Below, piece after piece: positions 44,846-53,253 of a stretch of DNA of 64,000 nucleotides. The notes under the pieces are model-generated. The model ran no database searches, had not been told where the DNA came from, and saw only the letters and a program-made list of their open reading frames with translations. Source of the DNA: Kuafuiihalomonas sp039024635 (lineage in GTDB: Bacteria; Myxococcota; Kuafuiibacteriia; Kuafuiibacteriales; Kuafuiibacteriaceae). Position numbers and translations under genes: made by a program. Numbering within the stretch: the stretch's first letter is position 1; every line of letters begins with the position of its first letter. The stretch is from NCBI GenBank assembly GCA_039024635.1, contig JBCCQA010000002.1:226680-290679 (forward strand). Reading direction: 5' to 3'.

Positions 44846-45447
44846 AGACATTGTTGTGGGTCTTGTTGTGGGCCGCCGTTCCGGAGACGGCAGTCGTGGT
44901 TGGAACCGATGCCGATCCTGATCCCCTACGGTTCGAAGTGCCCGAGGCCGGGAGCCTGGAGCTGGCGGTGGAGGCCCTCGGCCTGGTTCGCGGCTCGGGA
45001 GGCGCGCGCCTCACCCTCGGGGTCGATGGGTTGGAACTCACCGGGGGACGGGTTTGGATCCTGAGCGGGGAGAGGGCCCGCTTCGGCTGGGCCGACCGGC
45101 CCCTGGAGATCGAAGCCGGCTCCAGCGTCGTACTCCAGGCCAGTCCGCCGGTGATTGCGGTGGCTCAAGGCTCGGTGCGGCTAGGCGAGGTTTGGATAGG
45201 GCCCGGCCAGCTGTGGTCGGGCCGACTTCAACCCGGTGGTCAGGGCCTCTTTGCCTCCGCTCGGCGGGAGTGGCGCCGAAACCAAGGCGTGCCTTGGCAG
45301 CTCGACGCGCAGCCGGTCCCCGTGACCCCGGCCCGAAGTCCCAGAGCCGACGTGATGTGGGGCGAAAGAGAGCTCTTCGGTCATCCGTCCCAAACCGAGG
45401 CCCTGCTCGAACGAGCCTTGCTGCCCGTTCCCCGGGTGGCGCCATGA
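44842..45447 (+). CDS. FecR-like periplasmic protein
   Basis: A 201-residue protein with an N-terminal signal segment (LLWVLLWAAVPETAVVV). The body has the repeating beta pattern of FecR-type domains (GVDGLELTGGRVWILSGERA, IEAGSSVVLQASPPVIAVAQG, GEVWIGPGQLWSG). I call this FecR-like with caution; no ECF sigma factor is adjacent. It is coupled to both neighbours by four-base overlaps (GTGA and ATGA), so the three genes form one unit. Confidence 0.65.
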   Translation: MKTLLWVLLWAAVPETAVVVGTDADPDPLRFEVPEAGSLELAVEALGLVRGSGGARLTLGVDGLELTGGRVWILSGERARFGWADRPLEIEAGSSVVLQASPPVIAVAQGSVRLGEVWIGPGQLWSGRLQPGGQGLFASARREWRRNQGVPWQLDAQPVPVTPARSPRADVMWGERELFGHPSQTEALLERALLPVPRVAP

Positions 45448-46970
45448 GCCGCCTCGGGTTCTTCGCGTGCGTGCTGTTGGCGGCCGGTCCGGCTGACGGG
45501 GCCGGATTCAAGGGCCAGACCCTGACCGTTCCCGGAAACGTGGGCTGGTTGACCCACGGGGACCTGGACGGCGACGGGGCCGAAGACCTGGTGCTGAGCT
45601 ACGTGCGCGGTGGGGGCCCGGGGGCTCAGCGCAACCTGGCCATCTTCTTTCGCAAGGATGGGGGATGGGGCCTTCGGCCCGACCTCACTTATCGTGCGCC
45701 CGACGTCGCCGCGGTCTTCGACCTTGGGGACGCCCTGCCGAGTCCGGGTCTTGAGCTGCTGTACTGGACCCCGACCGGGGTCTACGCCCAGGACTTCGTG
45801 AACCGAAAGCCGACCGCCCCCAAGGCCCTCGTCAAGGTCGAGACCTTGGTCGGGCCGGCCGAGCGAGACGAGCTCGTCCAATGGGACTTCATGCGGGTCG
45901 AGCCTGGCCAAGAGAAGGCTTGGCTGCTTCTTCTTCCCGATCCTCGCCGAGTCCACGTCTTTCGGAAGCGCGACCAAGCCTGGACCGAGGTCGCCACCCC
46001 GATTGTCGACAGTCCCCATCTCTACGACGCCGAAAGCGAGGTCTTTCGCCCCAGTGACGACGGCGGGGGCTACGGCAACTACGCGATGCGGGTGCTGACC
46101 TTGGTGCCTCAGCTCCGTCTGGTCGACCAGACCGGCGACGGACGTCCGGACTTGGTCGCGCACTTCGAGGATCAAGTCGAGGTCCACGTCGGTCTGCCGG
46201 ACGGAGGCTTCGAAGAAAAGGCCCGCCACCGACGCTTCTTCGCCCTTCGAAGCGAGGAAGAGCATCGGACCGGCGAGGCCTTCGTCCAGTCCTATGTCCG
46301 CGACTTCGACGGCGACGGAATCGCCGACTTCTGCGTGCGCAAGAACGCGGGCGGACTGGTCCAGGCCACTTCGAGCATCCTCTTCTTTCGAGGGCTCCGG
46401 GGCGGTGGCTTCACCGAGACCCCGGTTCAGGTGGTCGAGAGCAAGGGGGTGGCCTCGGTGGTGGACTTTCGGGACGTGGACGGAGACGGCCGCCTCGAAC
46501 TGCTGACTCCCCGAGTTCGGTTGTCCATCCTGGCCTTCATCCGCGCCTTCACCAGCCGGAGCCTTTCGGTGGAGGTCGACATCCTGCCGGGCCTCGGTCG
46601 GAGCCAGACCGCATTCTTCGCGGACTCGCCGCGGCAGACCCTGGAGTTCACCCTGGGGCTCTCCTTCGAGGGCGGATTTGGCGTCGAGGGCACCCCGCCC
46701 CTGTTTGGCCACGACTTCGATCAGGATGGTCACTTGGACGTGCTGATGTCCGACGGCGCCGAGCGGATGGTGCTCCATCGTGGCCTGGCCGGAGAGGCCG
46801 AGCCTTTCCAGAAAGACGGCTTCATTCAGCTCAGTGGGGCGACTTCGCCCACCACCCTCGTCCTTGCCCCCCGGGTCGGAGCCAAACCCGAGGTCGTGGT
46901 GTTCTATGTAGGACGAAAGGCGCAAGCCGACGAGCTGTTGTGGTTTCGCAACGACCTGACGGAGGACTGA
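45444..46970 (+). CDS. secreted FG-GAP/VCBS repeat protein
   Basis: A 508-residue protein with a signal peptide (FFACVLLAAGPADG). It has at least five calcium-binding FG-GAP loops spread along the chain: DLDGDGAEDL, DQTGDGRPDL, DFDGDGIADF, DVDGDGRLEL, DFDQDGHLDV. These build a beta-propeller of the integrin-alpha type. The ligand is unknown. The ATG at 45444 overlaps the previous stop. It is the last gene of the three-gene unit, about 65 bases before pal. Confidence 0.82.
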   Translation: MSRLGFFACVLLAAGPADGAGFKGQTLTVPGNVGWLTHGDLDGDGAEDLVLSYVRGGGPGAQRNLAIFFRKDGGWGLRPDLTYRAPDVAAVFDLGDALPSPGLELLYWTPTGVYAQDFVNRKPTAPKALVKVETLVGPAERDELVQWDFMRVEPGQEKAWLLLLPDPRRVHVFRKRDQAWTEVATPIVDSPHLYDAESEVFRPSDDGGGYGNYAMRVLTLVPQLRLVDQTGDGRPDLVAHFEDQVEVHVGLPDGGFEEKARHRRFFALRSEEEHRTGEAFVQSYVRDFDGDGIADFCVRKNAGGLVQATSSILFFRGLRGGGFTETPVQVVESKGVASVVDFRDVDGDGRLELLTPRVRLSILAFIRAFTSRSLSVEVDILPGLGRSQTAFFADSPRQTLEFTLGLSFEGGFGVEGTPPLFGHDFDQDGHLDVLMSDGAERMVLHRGLAGEAEPFQKDGFIQLSGATSPTTLVLAPRVGAKPEVVVFYVGRKAQADELLWFRNDLTED

Positions 46971-47035
46971 AAGGGCCTCAGCTCCGTCCCCACGGGTTCT
47001 TGACTCCCCATCACGGGTTGACTACGCGAGCGCCC

Positions 47036-47785
47036 ATGCGACGGGCACTTTCCCTGATTCTTTCCTGTGCGGGTCTGGTCCTATTCACGGCCTGCGGACC
47101 CAAGTACCCCAACTGCAACAGCGACAAGAACTGCGCCGACAAGGGCGAGGTCTGCGTGAACAACACCTGCCAAGAGTGCCGGGACGACAGCAACTGTGAC
47201 GAAGGTCAGCAGTGTCGCGCGGGCCGTTGTGAGGCGAAGCCCGAATGCGTTGGGGACAGCGACTGCGACGGCAACAAGGTCTGCCGCTCAGGCAAGTGCC
47301 AGATAGAGTGCGAGAGCGACCGTGATTGCGGGGCCGGTCTCGAGTGCGAGAACAACCGCTGCGTCGACCCTTTGGCCTGCAACTCGGACCAGGACTGCGA
47401 AGTCGGCTTCAGCTGCATCGGCGGCCGTTGCTCCAACCAGAACGCCTACACCGATCGCTGCGACTACCCGACCGTTCGCTTCGACTTCAACCGGGCCACG
47501 CTGCGGCCCGAGGTGCGGGATGGCCTCCAACAGGTCGTCGATTGCCTCAAGTCCAAAGGCGGCACCATCCTCATCGAGGGCCACGCCGACGAGCGTGGTA
47601 CCGAAGAGTACAACCTCGCCCTGGGGGAGCGACGTGCTCGTGCGGTGCGGGACTACCTCACCCGCTTGGGCGTGAGCTCCGCCAAGCTGCGGGTCACCTC
47701 GAAGGGTGAGGCCGAGCCGCTGTCCTACGGCAGCAACGAGGCCGCCTGGGCCAAGAACCGCCGGGCCGAGTTCGAAGAGCAGTGA
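47036..47785 (+). CDS. pal: Pal-type OmpA lipoprotein with five Cys-rich modules
   Basis: A 249-residue lipoprotein. The signal ends in FTAC with Cys at residue 20. Residues ~27-136 consist of five tandem modules of about 21 residues with four Cys each (CNSDKNCADKGEVCVNNTC is the first). Residues ~145-249 are an OmpA-C peptidoglycan-binding domain: VRFDFNRATLRPEVRDGL, IEGHADERGTEEYNLALGE, RVTSKGEAEPL. Pal links the outer membrane to the wall in the Tol-Pal system. The Cys-rich insert is unusual for Pal. It overlaps the CpoB-like gene by four bases, supporting the Tol-Pal assignment. Confidence 0.88.
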   Translation: MRRALSLILSCAGLVLFTACGPKYPNCNSDKNCADKGEVCVNNTCQECRDDSNCDEGQQCRAGRCEAKPECVGDSDCDGNKVCRSGKCQIECESDRDCGAGLECENNRCVDPLACNSDQDCEVGFSCIGGRCSNQNAYTDRCDYPTVRFDFNRATLRPEVRDGLQQVVDCLKSKGGTILIEGHADERGTEEYNLALGERRARAVRDYLTRLGVSSAKLRVTSKGEAEPLSYGSNEAAWAKNRRAEFEEQ

Positions 47786-48618
47786 GCCCTGCCCCTCGGG
47801 TCGCGCTACTCGCTGCTTTGATGACGGCGAGCTGCGTGTATTCGAAGGCCGATGGTCAGCGCCTGGAGTCCGAGGTCTACGCGCTCCAGACCAGGGCCCA
47901 GGCCACCCGAGACCAGCTCGATGCCCTTCAGCAGGAGCAGGAAGCCCAGAAGGCCCAGATCGCCCAGCTCCTGGAAGAAGTCGGTGACCTCAACGTTGCG
48001 GCCCGCAGAAACGACGCAGACTTCGGTGTGCAGCTGGAGGAGTTCCTCCAGAAGATGGCGGGCTTCGAAGGCCGGATGGAGGCCCTGGACGGACGCACAT
48101 CCGAGCTCGAGTCCTCCTTGAGCAAGGCCCAGGCCGAAGTCGACCTCAAGCTCGAAGACTTGGCGGACGGGCAGAAGAAGCAGGCCGCTTCGAGTGCCGA
48201 CCGACAGGCGGCGGAAAAGCAAGAGCGCTTGCTGTCCCGTCCGAAAGAGGCTCTGGCCGAAGTCGAGCGACTGCTGGAGCGCGGCGGTCCCCAAAAGGCC
48301 CGCAAGCTCCTGCGCGAATTGGTCCTTCGCAACGAGAAGGACACTGGCTACGCCAGATGGGCGCCCAAGGCCCAGTATCTCCTCGGCGAGACCTACTTTG
48401 CCCAGAGCAACTATCGACAGGCTGCGGCCGAGTACAATCGGGTCCGCAAAGAGCATCCGCGCGCGGTGGTCATGCCTGACGCCTTGTTGAAGCTCGGCAT
48501 GTGCTTCGAACGGCTTGGTTTGAAGGACGACGCGAAGCTCTTCTATGAGACCGTCACGAAGAGTTTCTCTAAGTCGACGGCGGCGAGGTCGGCCCGTCAG
48601 CGTCTGAAGGCGCTTTGA
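47782..48618 (+). CDS. CpoB/YbgF-like Tol-Pal coordinator lipoprotein
   Basis: A 278-residue protein; the signal ends in TASC, suggesting lipidation. A long N-terminal coiled coil (about 25-155; LQQEQEAQKAQIAQLLEEVG) is followed by TPR repeats (about 175-278; AQYLLGETYFAQSNYRQAAAEYNRV, LLKLGMCFERLGLKDDAKLFYETV). This is the CpoB/YbgF layout, and it directly follows pal. Lipidation is atypical for CpoB. The GTG start overlaps the pal stop. The 3' end overlaps the convergent glycosidase gene by 50 bases. Confidence 0.85.
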   Translation: MSPAPRVALLAALMTASCVYSKADGQRLESEVYALQTRAQATRDQLDALQQEQEAQKAQIAQLLEEVGDLNVAARRNDADFGVQLEEFLQKMAGFEGRMEALDGRTSELESSLSKAQAEVDLKLEDLADGQKKQAASSADRQAAEKQERLLSRPKEALAEVERLLERGGPQKARKLLRELVLRNEKDTGYARWAPKAQYLLGETYFAQSNYRQAAAEYNRVRKEHPRAVVMPDALLKLGMCFERLGLKDDAKLFYETVTKSFSKSTAARSARQRLKAL

Positions 48619-49834
48619 GCCAGCGCGCCATTTCCAGGGCGAGAACGTTGAAGGAGGCGAAGCGCCCGTTGGGCGGCCACAGGCCGCGACCCTGGTCGTC
48701 GTAGCATTCGAAGAAGCTGCCCTGTCGATCGTAGCCCTCCTGGAGCAGGGCGATGGACCGCTCGGCCAGGATGCGAGCGATGTCGTTTCGACCCGCCTCC
48801 CGGGCCGCTGCACCGATGTCGTGATTGGATAGGAGCCAGATGGGCCCCTGCCAGTTCGAGACCGGACCTCTGTGACCGCGTTGATGGTCGTAGAGCAGGA
48901 CGCGGGGGGCTTGGTTGAAGTAGGGACTCTTCGAAGAAACGGTCCGGACTCCCCCTGGGGCCAAGAAGTCGTTGGGATCCATGAGGCGCGCCAGGAGCCG
49001 GTCCCGGCGGTCGGCCCGTCGGGTCAGGCTCAAGGGCAAGAGGCCCACCCAGCTTTCGAGGGGCGCGCCGGTGCCCAGGCCGTGGCTGCGTACCCGGTCA
49101 GCATCGAGCCTGGCCGATCCATGGCTGTGGCCAAGCCCACCGTACAGACCGGCCTCCTCGTCCCACAGAAGCTCGAGGAGCTCCCGAAGGCTCTCGGCTT
49201 GGGCTCGGGTCGGCTGGGGATCCTCGCCTAGCCGCGCCTCCAAGCTGGCCCGCGCCTGGAGGTCCTTGACCATCGATACGTTGAGGTCGGGTGTGGCCAC
49301 GGTGGCGGTGGGCAGATGGGCGGTGAGCAGGTCCGAGTCGAATCCACTGGCCCGGGCCGAGTGGGCGAGGAGCAAGCCATGGACGCCCGTCATGTGCTCG
49401 AACCACCAGTCATGGAATCGCCGGATGCGCGGGAGGATGTCGTGGTCGACCAGCCAAGCCTCGTCCTCGGGCCCAGAGTCGAGGATACGCAGCGCAAAAG
49501 CCGCCAGGACGGGCCGGGCCGGCTCGAGGTCGCGCGCCTTGTGAGGAAGGAGGGTGCGGGGCAGGAGCCCTGAGGGCAGCATGCCATCCAGCAAGCAAAG
49601 CAGGCTTCCCACGCAGGCTTCTCGGGTCTCGGGCCAGCGCAACAGTTCGATGCCGGGCTCGGTGGCGTCGTGGTGAAAGAGTCCGGCGCCGTATTCACCC
49701 CGCTTGAAGCCGTCGTCGTCGGGTGCGTCCGGGGGAGCGGGCATGGGCGCCATCCATCGGTGTCGAAAGCGGCCCGTCGGTTCACGCACGCAGCGGCGTG
49801 CAAGCTCGATCAGTGGGGAGAGGGCTGCGGCCAT
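48569..49834 (-). CDS. six-hairpin glycosidase (GH63 / MGH1-like)
   Basis: A 421-residue (alpha/alpha)6 glycosidase-like protein. It contains EYGAGLFHHDATEPGIELLRWPE near the N-terminus (split here by Asp/Glu-rich loops), a middle LLELLWDEEAGLYGGLGHSH, and the family hallmark PVSNWQGPIWLLSNHDIG, with a C-terminal GSFFECYDDQGRGLWPP. These fit glycogen-debranching-like or mannosylglycerate-hydrolase-like enzymes. No signal peptide is visible. I start it at ATG 49834; the longer frame upstream is antisense to the secreted protein gene. The substrate is unknown. Confidence 0.78.
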   Translation of the reverse strand: MAAALSPLIELARRCVREPTGRFRHRWMAPMPAPPDAPDDDGFKRGEYGAGLFHHDATEPGIELLRWPETREACVGSLLCLLDGMLPSGLLPRTLLPHKARDLEPARPVLAAFALRILDSGPEDEAWLVDHDILPRIRRFHDWWFEHMTGVHGLLLAHSARASGFDSDLLTAHLPTATVATPDLNVSMVKDLQARASLEARLGEDPQPTRAQAESLRELLELLWDEEAGLYGGLGHSHGSARLDADRVRSHGLGTGAPLESWVGLLPLSLTRRADRRDRLLARLMDPNDFLAPGGVRTVSSKSPYFNQAPRVLLYDHQRGHRGPVSNWQGPIWLLSNHDIGAAAREAGRNDIARILAERSIALLQEGYDRQGSFFECYDDQGRGLWPPNGRFASFNVLALEMARWLKAPSDADGPTSPPST

Positions 49835-49921
49835 GGGGCGATCCGAGAAAAAGGCTGGCCTCAGGGGGTGCGAACGGCAACGATGACGTTCGGCCATGGG
49901 ACGGGCCGCGCTTCGTTGACC

Positions 49922-52900
49922 ATGACAGACCACCTCCGGCCAAGCCTGCTCTGCCTGCTCTTCGCCCTCCTTTTGGCTCCGAAGCTCGCCGCCGCCCAAG
50001 GCATCTACCCCTACGCCCTCAGTCGGCGCGCTGCGGCTTACACCACCATCGTCAACGCCCCTTCGACGACCCTGCTGGCGGCCTCGGACCTCGACCCCAT
50101 TCTCCCTGGCTTGGACCCAGAGGACGAGGGCCAGACAACCATCCCGCTCCCCTTCGAGTTCAAGTTCTTCGGGGAGACCTATGATGAGATTACGGTCTAC
50201 GTGAACGGCGTCCTCGCCTTCGAGGCGCCCCCCGGACCCCTCGACGCCAAGCTCCAGCCCGCCACCCAGGTGCCGAGCCCCGATGGTGAACTGAACGGCT
50301 TCATCGCCCCCCAGTGGGAGGACTTCTTCATGGAGGAGGATAGCCGGATTGCCCATCGAACCGTCGGCAGTCCAGGCGGCCGGGTCTTCACCATAGAGTG
50401 GTCTAGGGTCGTAGTGGCGGGGTCGAGCTCTGGAGACGTCAGCTTTCAAGTAGAGCTCCGGGAGGCGACCCAGAGCATCCGCGTGAACTATGGACCGTCC
50501 GTCTTGGTCAACCAGGCCACGGCGTCGGTGGAGGGTCCGAGGGGGCGCGATGGCTTCGACCTGCTGAATTGCATCCCCGGCAGCTGTGCTTCCGTGGACT
50601 TCCTGGGCGACGACGTACTCTTGGAGCTTCCGGCCGGGGTCGATCTCGTCGGACGAACCGATGCGCCCTTCGGGGCTGAACCGGGGGCGAGCTTCGACGC
50701 CACGGTCGTCATTCAAAACGGTGGTCGTTCGCCGTCGCCAGGGGGCGACTGGAGGTTGTCCATCGCCCCCATTGGCATGGTGAGCGGGGCAAGGCTCCTC
50801 GGGAGCGGCAGCTTCGGTCCCTTAGGAGGGGTGGAGCAGGTGGCGATCAGCGACAGCTTCGTGGTGCCGGCTGACCAACCGGTGGGGGCCTTCGAGCTCT
50901 TGCTCGAGATCGATCCCGACGAGCTCATTCCCGAATTCCGTGAAGACAACAACGTCCTGTTCGGGCCCAGCTTCGGCACGGGCCCCGACCTCGTGGGCAG
51001 CTTCGGCGACTTGGGCTCCCAGATTGGGCCGGGCGGCACCATACGGGTCGACCTCGAGATCGCTTCCGAAGGCGCCCCGACCCAGCGACCCTTCGACGTC
51101 GACTTCCGACTGGAAGGTGTCCAGGGCAACCTAGTGGCGACGCTGGGCCGGCAGCGCTTGGCCATCGCCGACGGGGTGTCCGAGGTCCTTCCCATCGAGC
51201 TCACCATACCGGCCGTCGTGCCCCTCGATGAGCTGGTCCGGGTGCGAGCGAGTCTCGACTCCACGTCCCGGGTGCCAGAGATCTTCGAGCTCAACAACGA
51301 GGTCCTGAGTGCTCCCGTCTTCACCCGTTCCGCCAACCCGAGGATTCCGGCCGTCGACATCGAAGTGCGGCCGCCCTTCTATCGGGGCGAGTCCTTCTCT
51401 TTGGCCTTCACCGTGGGCAATGGCGGGCCGGCTCCAGCTCTGGACATCGACATCTGCGTCACTCTCGGGGCCCGAGAAATCCTTCGAATCCCCGACCAAG
51501 ATTTGCCGCCTTCGGCCGCGCCCCGTCCTTATCGTGTCGAGCCCGTGGTCCCCACAAGCTTCTCGGTGGGTGAGGGCAACCTGGAGCTGGTGATCGACGT
51601 GGACTGCTCCGACCGCTACCCGCCCCCCCGCCCCGATGCGCCCGAGGCTCTGGATGACACCTTCACGATCCCTGGCGTCACCATCGAGGCGCCCTCTGCG
51701 GATCTCGAGCCCGAGATCGTTGACCAGGTTCAAGAAGCCGAGGCCGGCGAAGTGATGCCGCTTCGGATCCGGGTTCTAAACCGAGGTATCCTGAGCACCG
51801 CCTACACCGGCGTGGTCGAGCTGCTGGACGGTCAGGGCGAGCCCGCATCCAGCTTTGACTTCGAGGACCGCAACGCACTCCGCCCGGGGGAAGAGCACAG
51901 CCTGGACCTGGTGGTGCAGCTTCCGCCCGAGCTCGCGAGCGGCGCCTACACGCCTCGGGTCACCGTGGCTGCCACCAGTGCCAACGAGCGGGAGGGCAAC
52001 AACGACAGCTTGGGTGAGGACGTGTCGGTCAGCGGCTTCGGGGTGGCCTTGGTCAACACGGAGCCCTTCCCCGCCATCCTCGGCCAGCCCTACACTTATC
52101 GCTTCGGCCTCCTCGGCGGCAGTCCGCGCAGCTACGACATCAGCTGGCCCAACGGACCGCCGCCTGGCCTTCAGTTCGCCGAAGGCCAGCTCGACGGGAC
52201 ACCGACCGAACTCGGTAGCTTCCCTTTCGCATTGGAAGTGGACACCGAGCTTGGAGACCTGTCGGTCTCCGGGACGCTTCTCGTGCTGACTCCGGCCCTC
52301 CCCTTGACCGTGGTCGATGGGGCCCTCCCCCCGGCCCTGGTCGACGAGTTCTACCGAGAGCAGATTACCATTCTCGGGGGTCGGCCGCCCTACGACGTCA
52401 GTGCCACCGCCGAGCCGGCGGGCCTGAACCTGCAAAGCGACGGGACCCTCTTGGGGAGCTGCGCCTCGCCAAGCTCGGTCTTCTTGTCGATTCAGGTCTT
52501 GGACTCTCTCGGCAACGCGGCCCTGGCCAACGTAGGGTTCGAGTGCGTGGGTCGAGGCGGGCTGCAGATCGCCCTTCCGGCTCTGCCCGACGGTCTGGTG
52601 GATCGGCCCTATGAGGCTCAGGCCACGGTCACGGGTGGGACGGCGCCATTGAGCTATCGACTGGAGGGTGAGCTTCCTCCGGGCATCGAGTTCGACCTCT
52701 CCACTGGACGCTTCAGCGGTACACCTGAGCGCGCCGGAGACTTTCCGATCTTCGTCGAGGTGAGGGACGCTCAGGGTCGGCTCGACCGCAATCCGTTCAA
52801 CCTTCGGATCTTCGAGGCTGGTGCCATTCAGATCCTTTCCCCAGGCAACGTCTTCCCCGAGGGTGAAGTCGGCGAAGTCTATCCGGAGGGCGGCGGAAGC

Positions 52901-53248
52901 TTCGGGGTCGAGGTCACGGGCGCGAACCCGGATCGACCCCTGATCTGGATGCTCGGTCAGGGTGACGTACTCCCGCCTGGCCTGAGCTTCTCGGACGGGG
53001 CCATATCAGGAACGCCGACCGAAGCGGGGCTGTACCCCTTCACCATCTTGGTCACCGACGCCAGTATCGACGTCAGCCGGCGCTTCTTCGCCATCCGAAT
53101 CCGTGACCGGGGTGAGGCGCCGAGCGCCGCTCTGACCGATGGCGGTTGTCGCGCTCAACCCCCTTCGACTTGGCTGCTCTTTCTGGTCCTGGCCGGGCTT
53201 CTGCCATGGATGAAGGGACGCAGGCCCGAGGAAAGAAGAAGGCGGTAG
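49922..53248 (+). CDS. secreted modular protein with CARDB and Ig-like repeats, MYXO-CTERM tail
   Basis: A 1108-residue secreted protein. Signal peptide about 1-22 (LLCLLFALLLAPKLAAA). A nidogen-like region follows (FEFKFFGETYDEITVYVNGV). Several CARDB-type repeats lie at about 340-700 (PDLVGSFGDLGSQIGPGG; DLEPEIVDQVQEAEAGEVMP), then He_PIG/putative Ig repeats (PPGLQFAEGQLDGTPTELGS; PPGIEFDLSTGRFSGTPERA). The end is DGGC, a helix (TWLLFLVLAGLLPW), then KGRRPEERRRR, a MYXO-CTERM-like sorting tail probably cut by a myxosortase. The ATG at 49922 is chosen for the signal peptide. Confidence 0.85.
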   Translation: MTDHLRPSLLCLLFALLLAPKLAAAQGIYPYALSRRAAAYTTIVNAPSTTLLAASDLDPILPGLDPEDEGQTTIPLPFEFKFFGETYDEITVYVNGVLAFEAPPGPLDAKLQPATQVPSPDGELNGFIAPQWEDFFMEEDSRIAHRTVGSPGGRVFTIEWSRVVVAGSSSGDVSFQVELREATQSIRVNYGPSVLVNQATASVEGPRGRDGFDLLNCIPGSCASVDFLGDDVLLELPAGVDLVGRTDAPFGAEPGASFDATVVIQNGGRSPSPGGDWRLSIAPIGMVSGARLLGSGSFGPLGGVEQVAISDSFVVPADQPVGAFELLLEIDPDELIPEFREDNNVLFGPSFGTGPDLVGSFGDLGSQIGPGGTIRVDLEIASEGAPTQRPFDVDFRLEGVQGNLVATLGRQRLAIADGVSEVLPIELTIPAVVPLDELVRVRASLDSTSRVPEIFELNNEVLSAPVFTRSANPRIPAVDIEVRPPFYRGESFSLAFTVGNGGPAPALDIDICVTLGAREILRIPDQDLPPSAAPRPYRVEPVVPTSFSVGEGNLELVIDVDCSDRYPPPRPDAPEALDDTFTIPGVTIEAPSADLEPEIVDQVQEAEAGEVMPLRIRVLNRGILSTAYTGVVELLDGQGEPASSFDFEDRNALRPGEEHSLDLVVQLPPELASGAYTPRVTVAATSANEREGNNDSLGEDVSVSGFGVALVNTEPFPAILGQPYTYRFGLLGGSPRSYDISWPNGPPPGLQFAEGQLDGTPTELGSFPFALEVDTELGDLSVSGTLLVLTPALPLTVVDGALPPALVDEFYREQITILGGRPPYDVSATAEPAGLNLQSDGTLLGSCASPSSVFLSIQVLDSLGNAALANVGFECVGRGGLQIALPALPDGLVDRPYEAQATVTGGTAPLSYRLEGELPPGIEFDLSTGRFSGTPERAGDFPIFVEVRDAQGRLDRNPFNLRIFEAGAIQILSPGNVFPEGEVGEVYPEGGGSFGVEVTGANPDRPLIWMLGQGDVLPPGLSFSDGAISGTPTEAGLYPFTILVTDASIDVSRRFFAIRIRDRGEAPSAALTDGGCRAQPPSTWLLFLVLAGLLPWMKGRRPEERRRR

Positions 53249-53253
53249 CAGGA

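Noticed and set aside
45381..46925. 514-residue frame opposite the FG-GAP gene
   Set aside because: No signal, motif or ribosome site; it mirrors the real gene, which has clear FG-GAP loops.
49835..50716. N-terminal extension of the glycosidase
   Set aside because: It lies antisense to the signal peptide and first domains of the secreted protein and has shadow-frame composition.
53146..53253. Upstream start of the ASH/PKD lipoprotein
   Set aside because: The extra residues overlap the preceding gene's sorting tail and would bury the lipoprotein signal.
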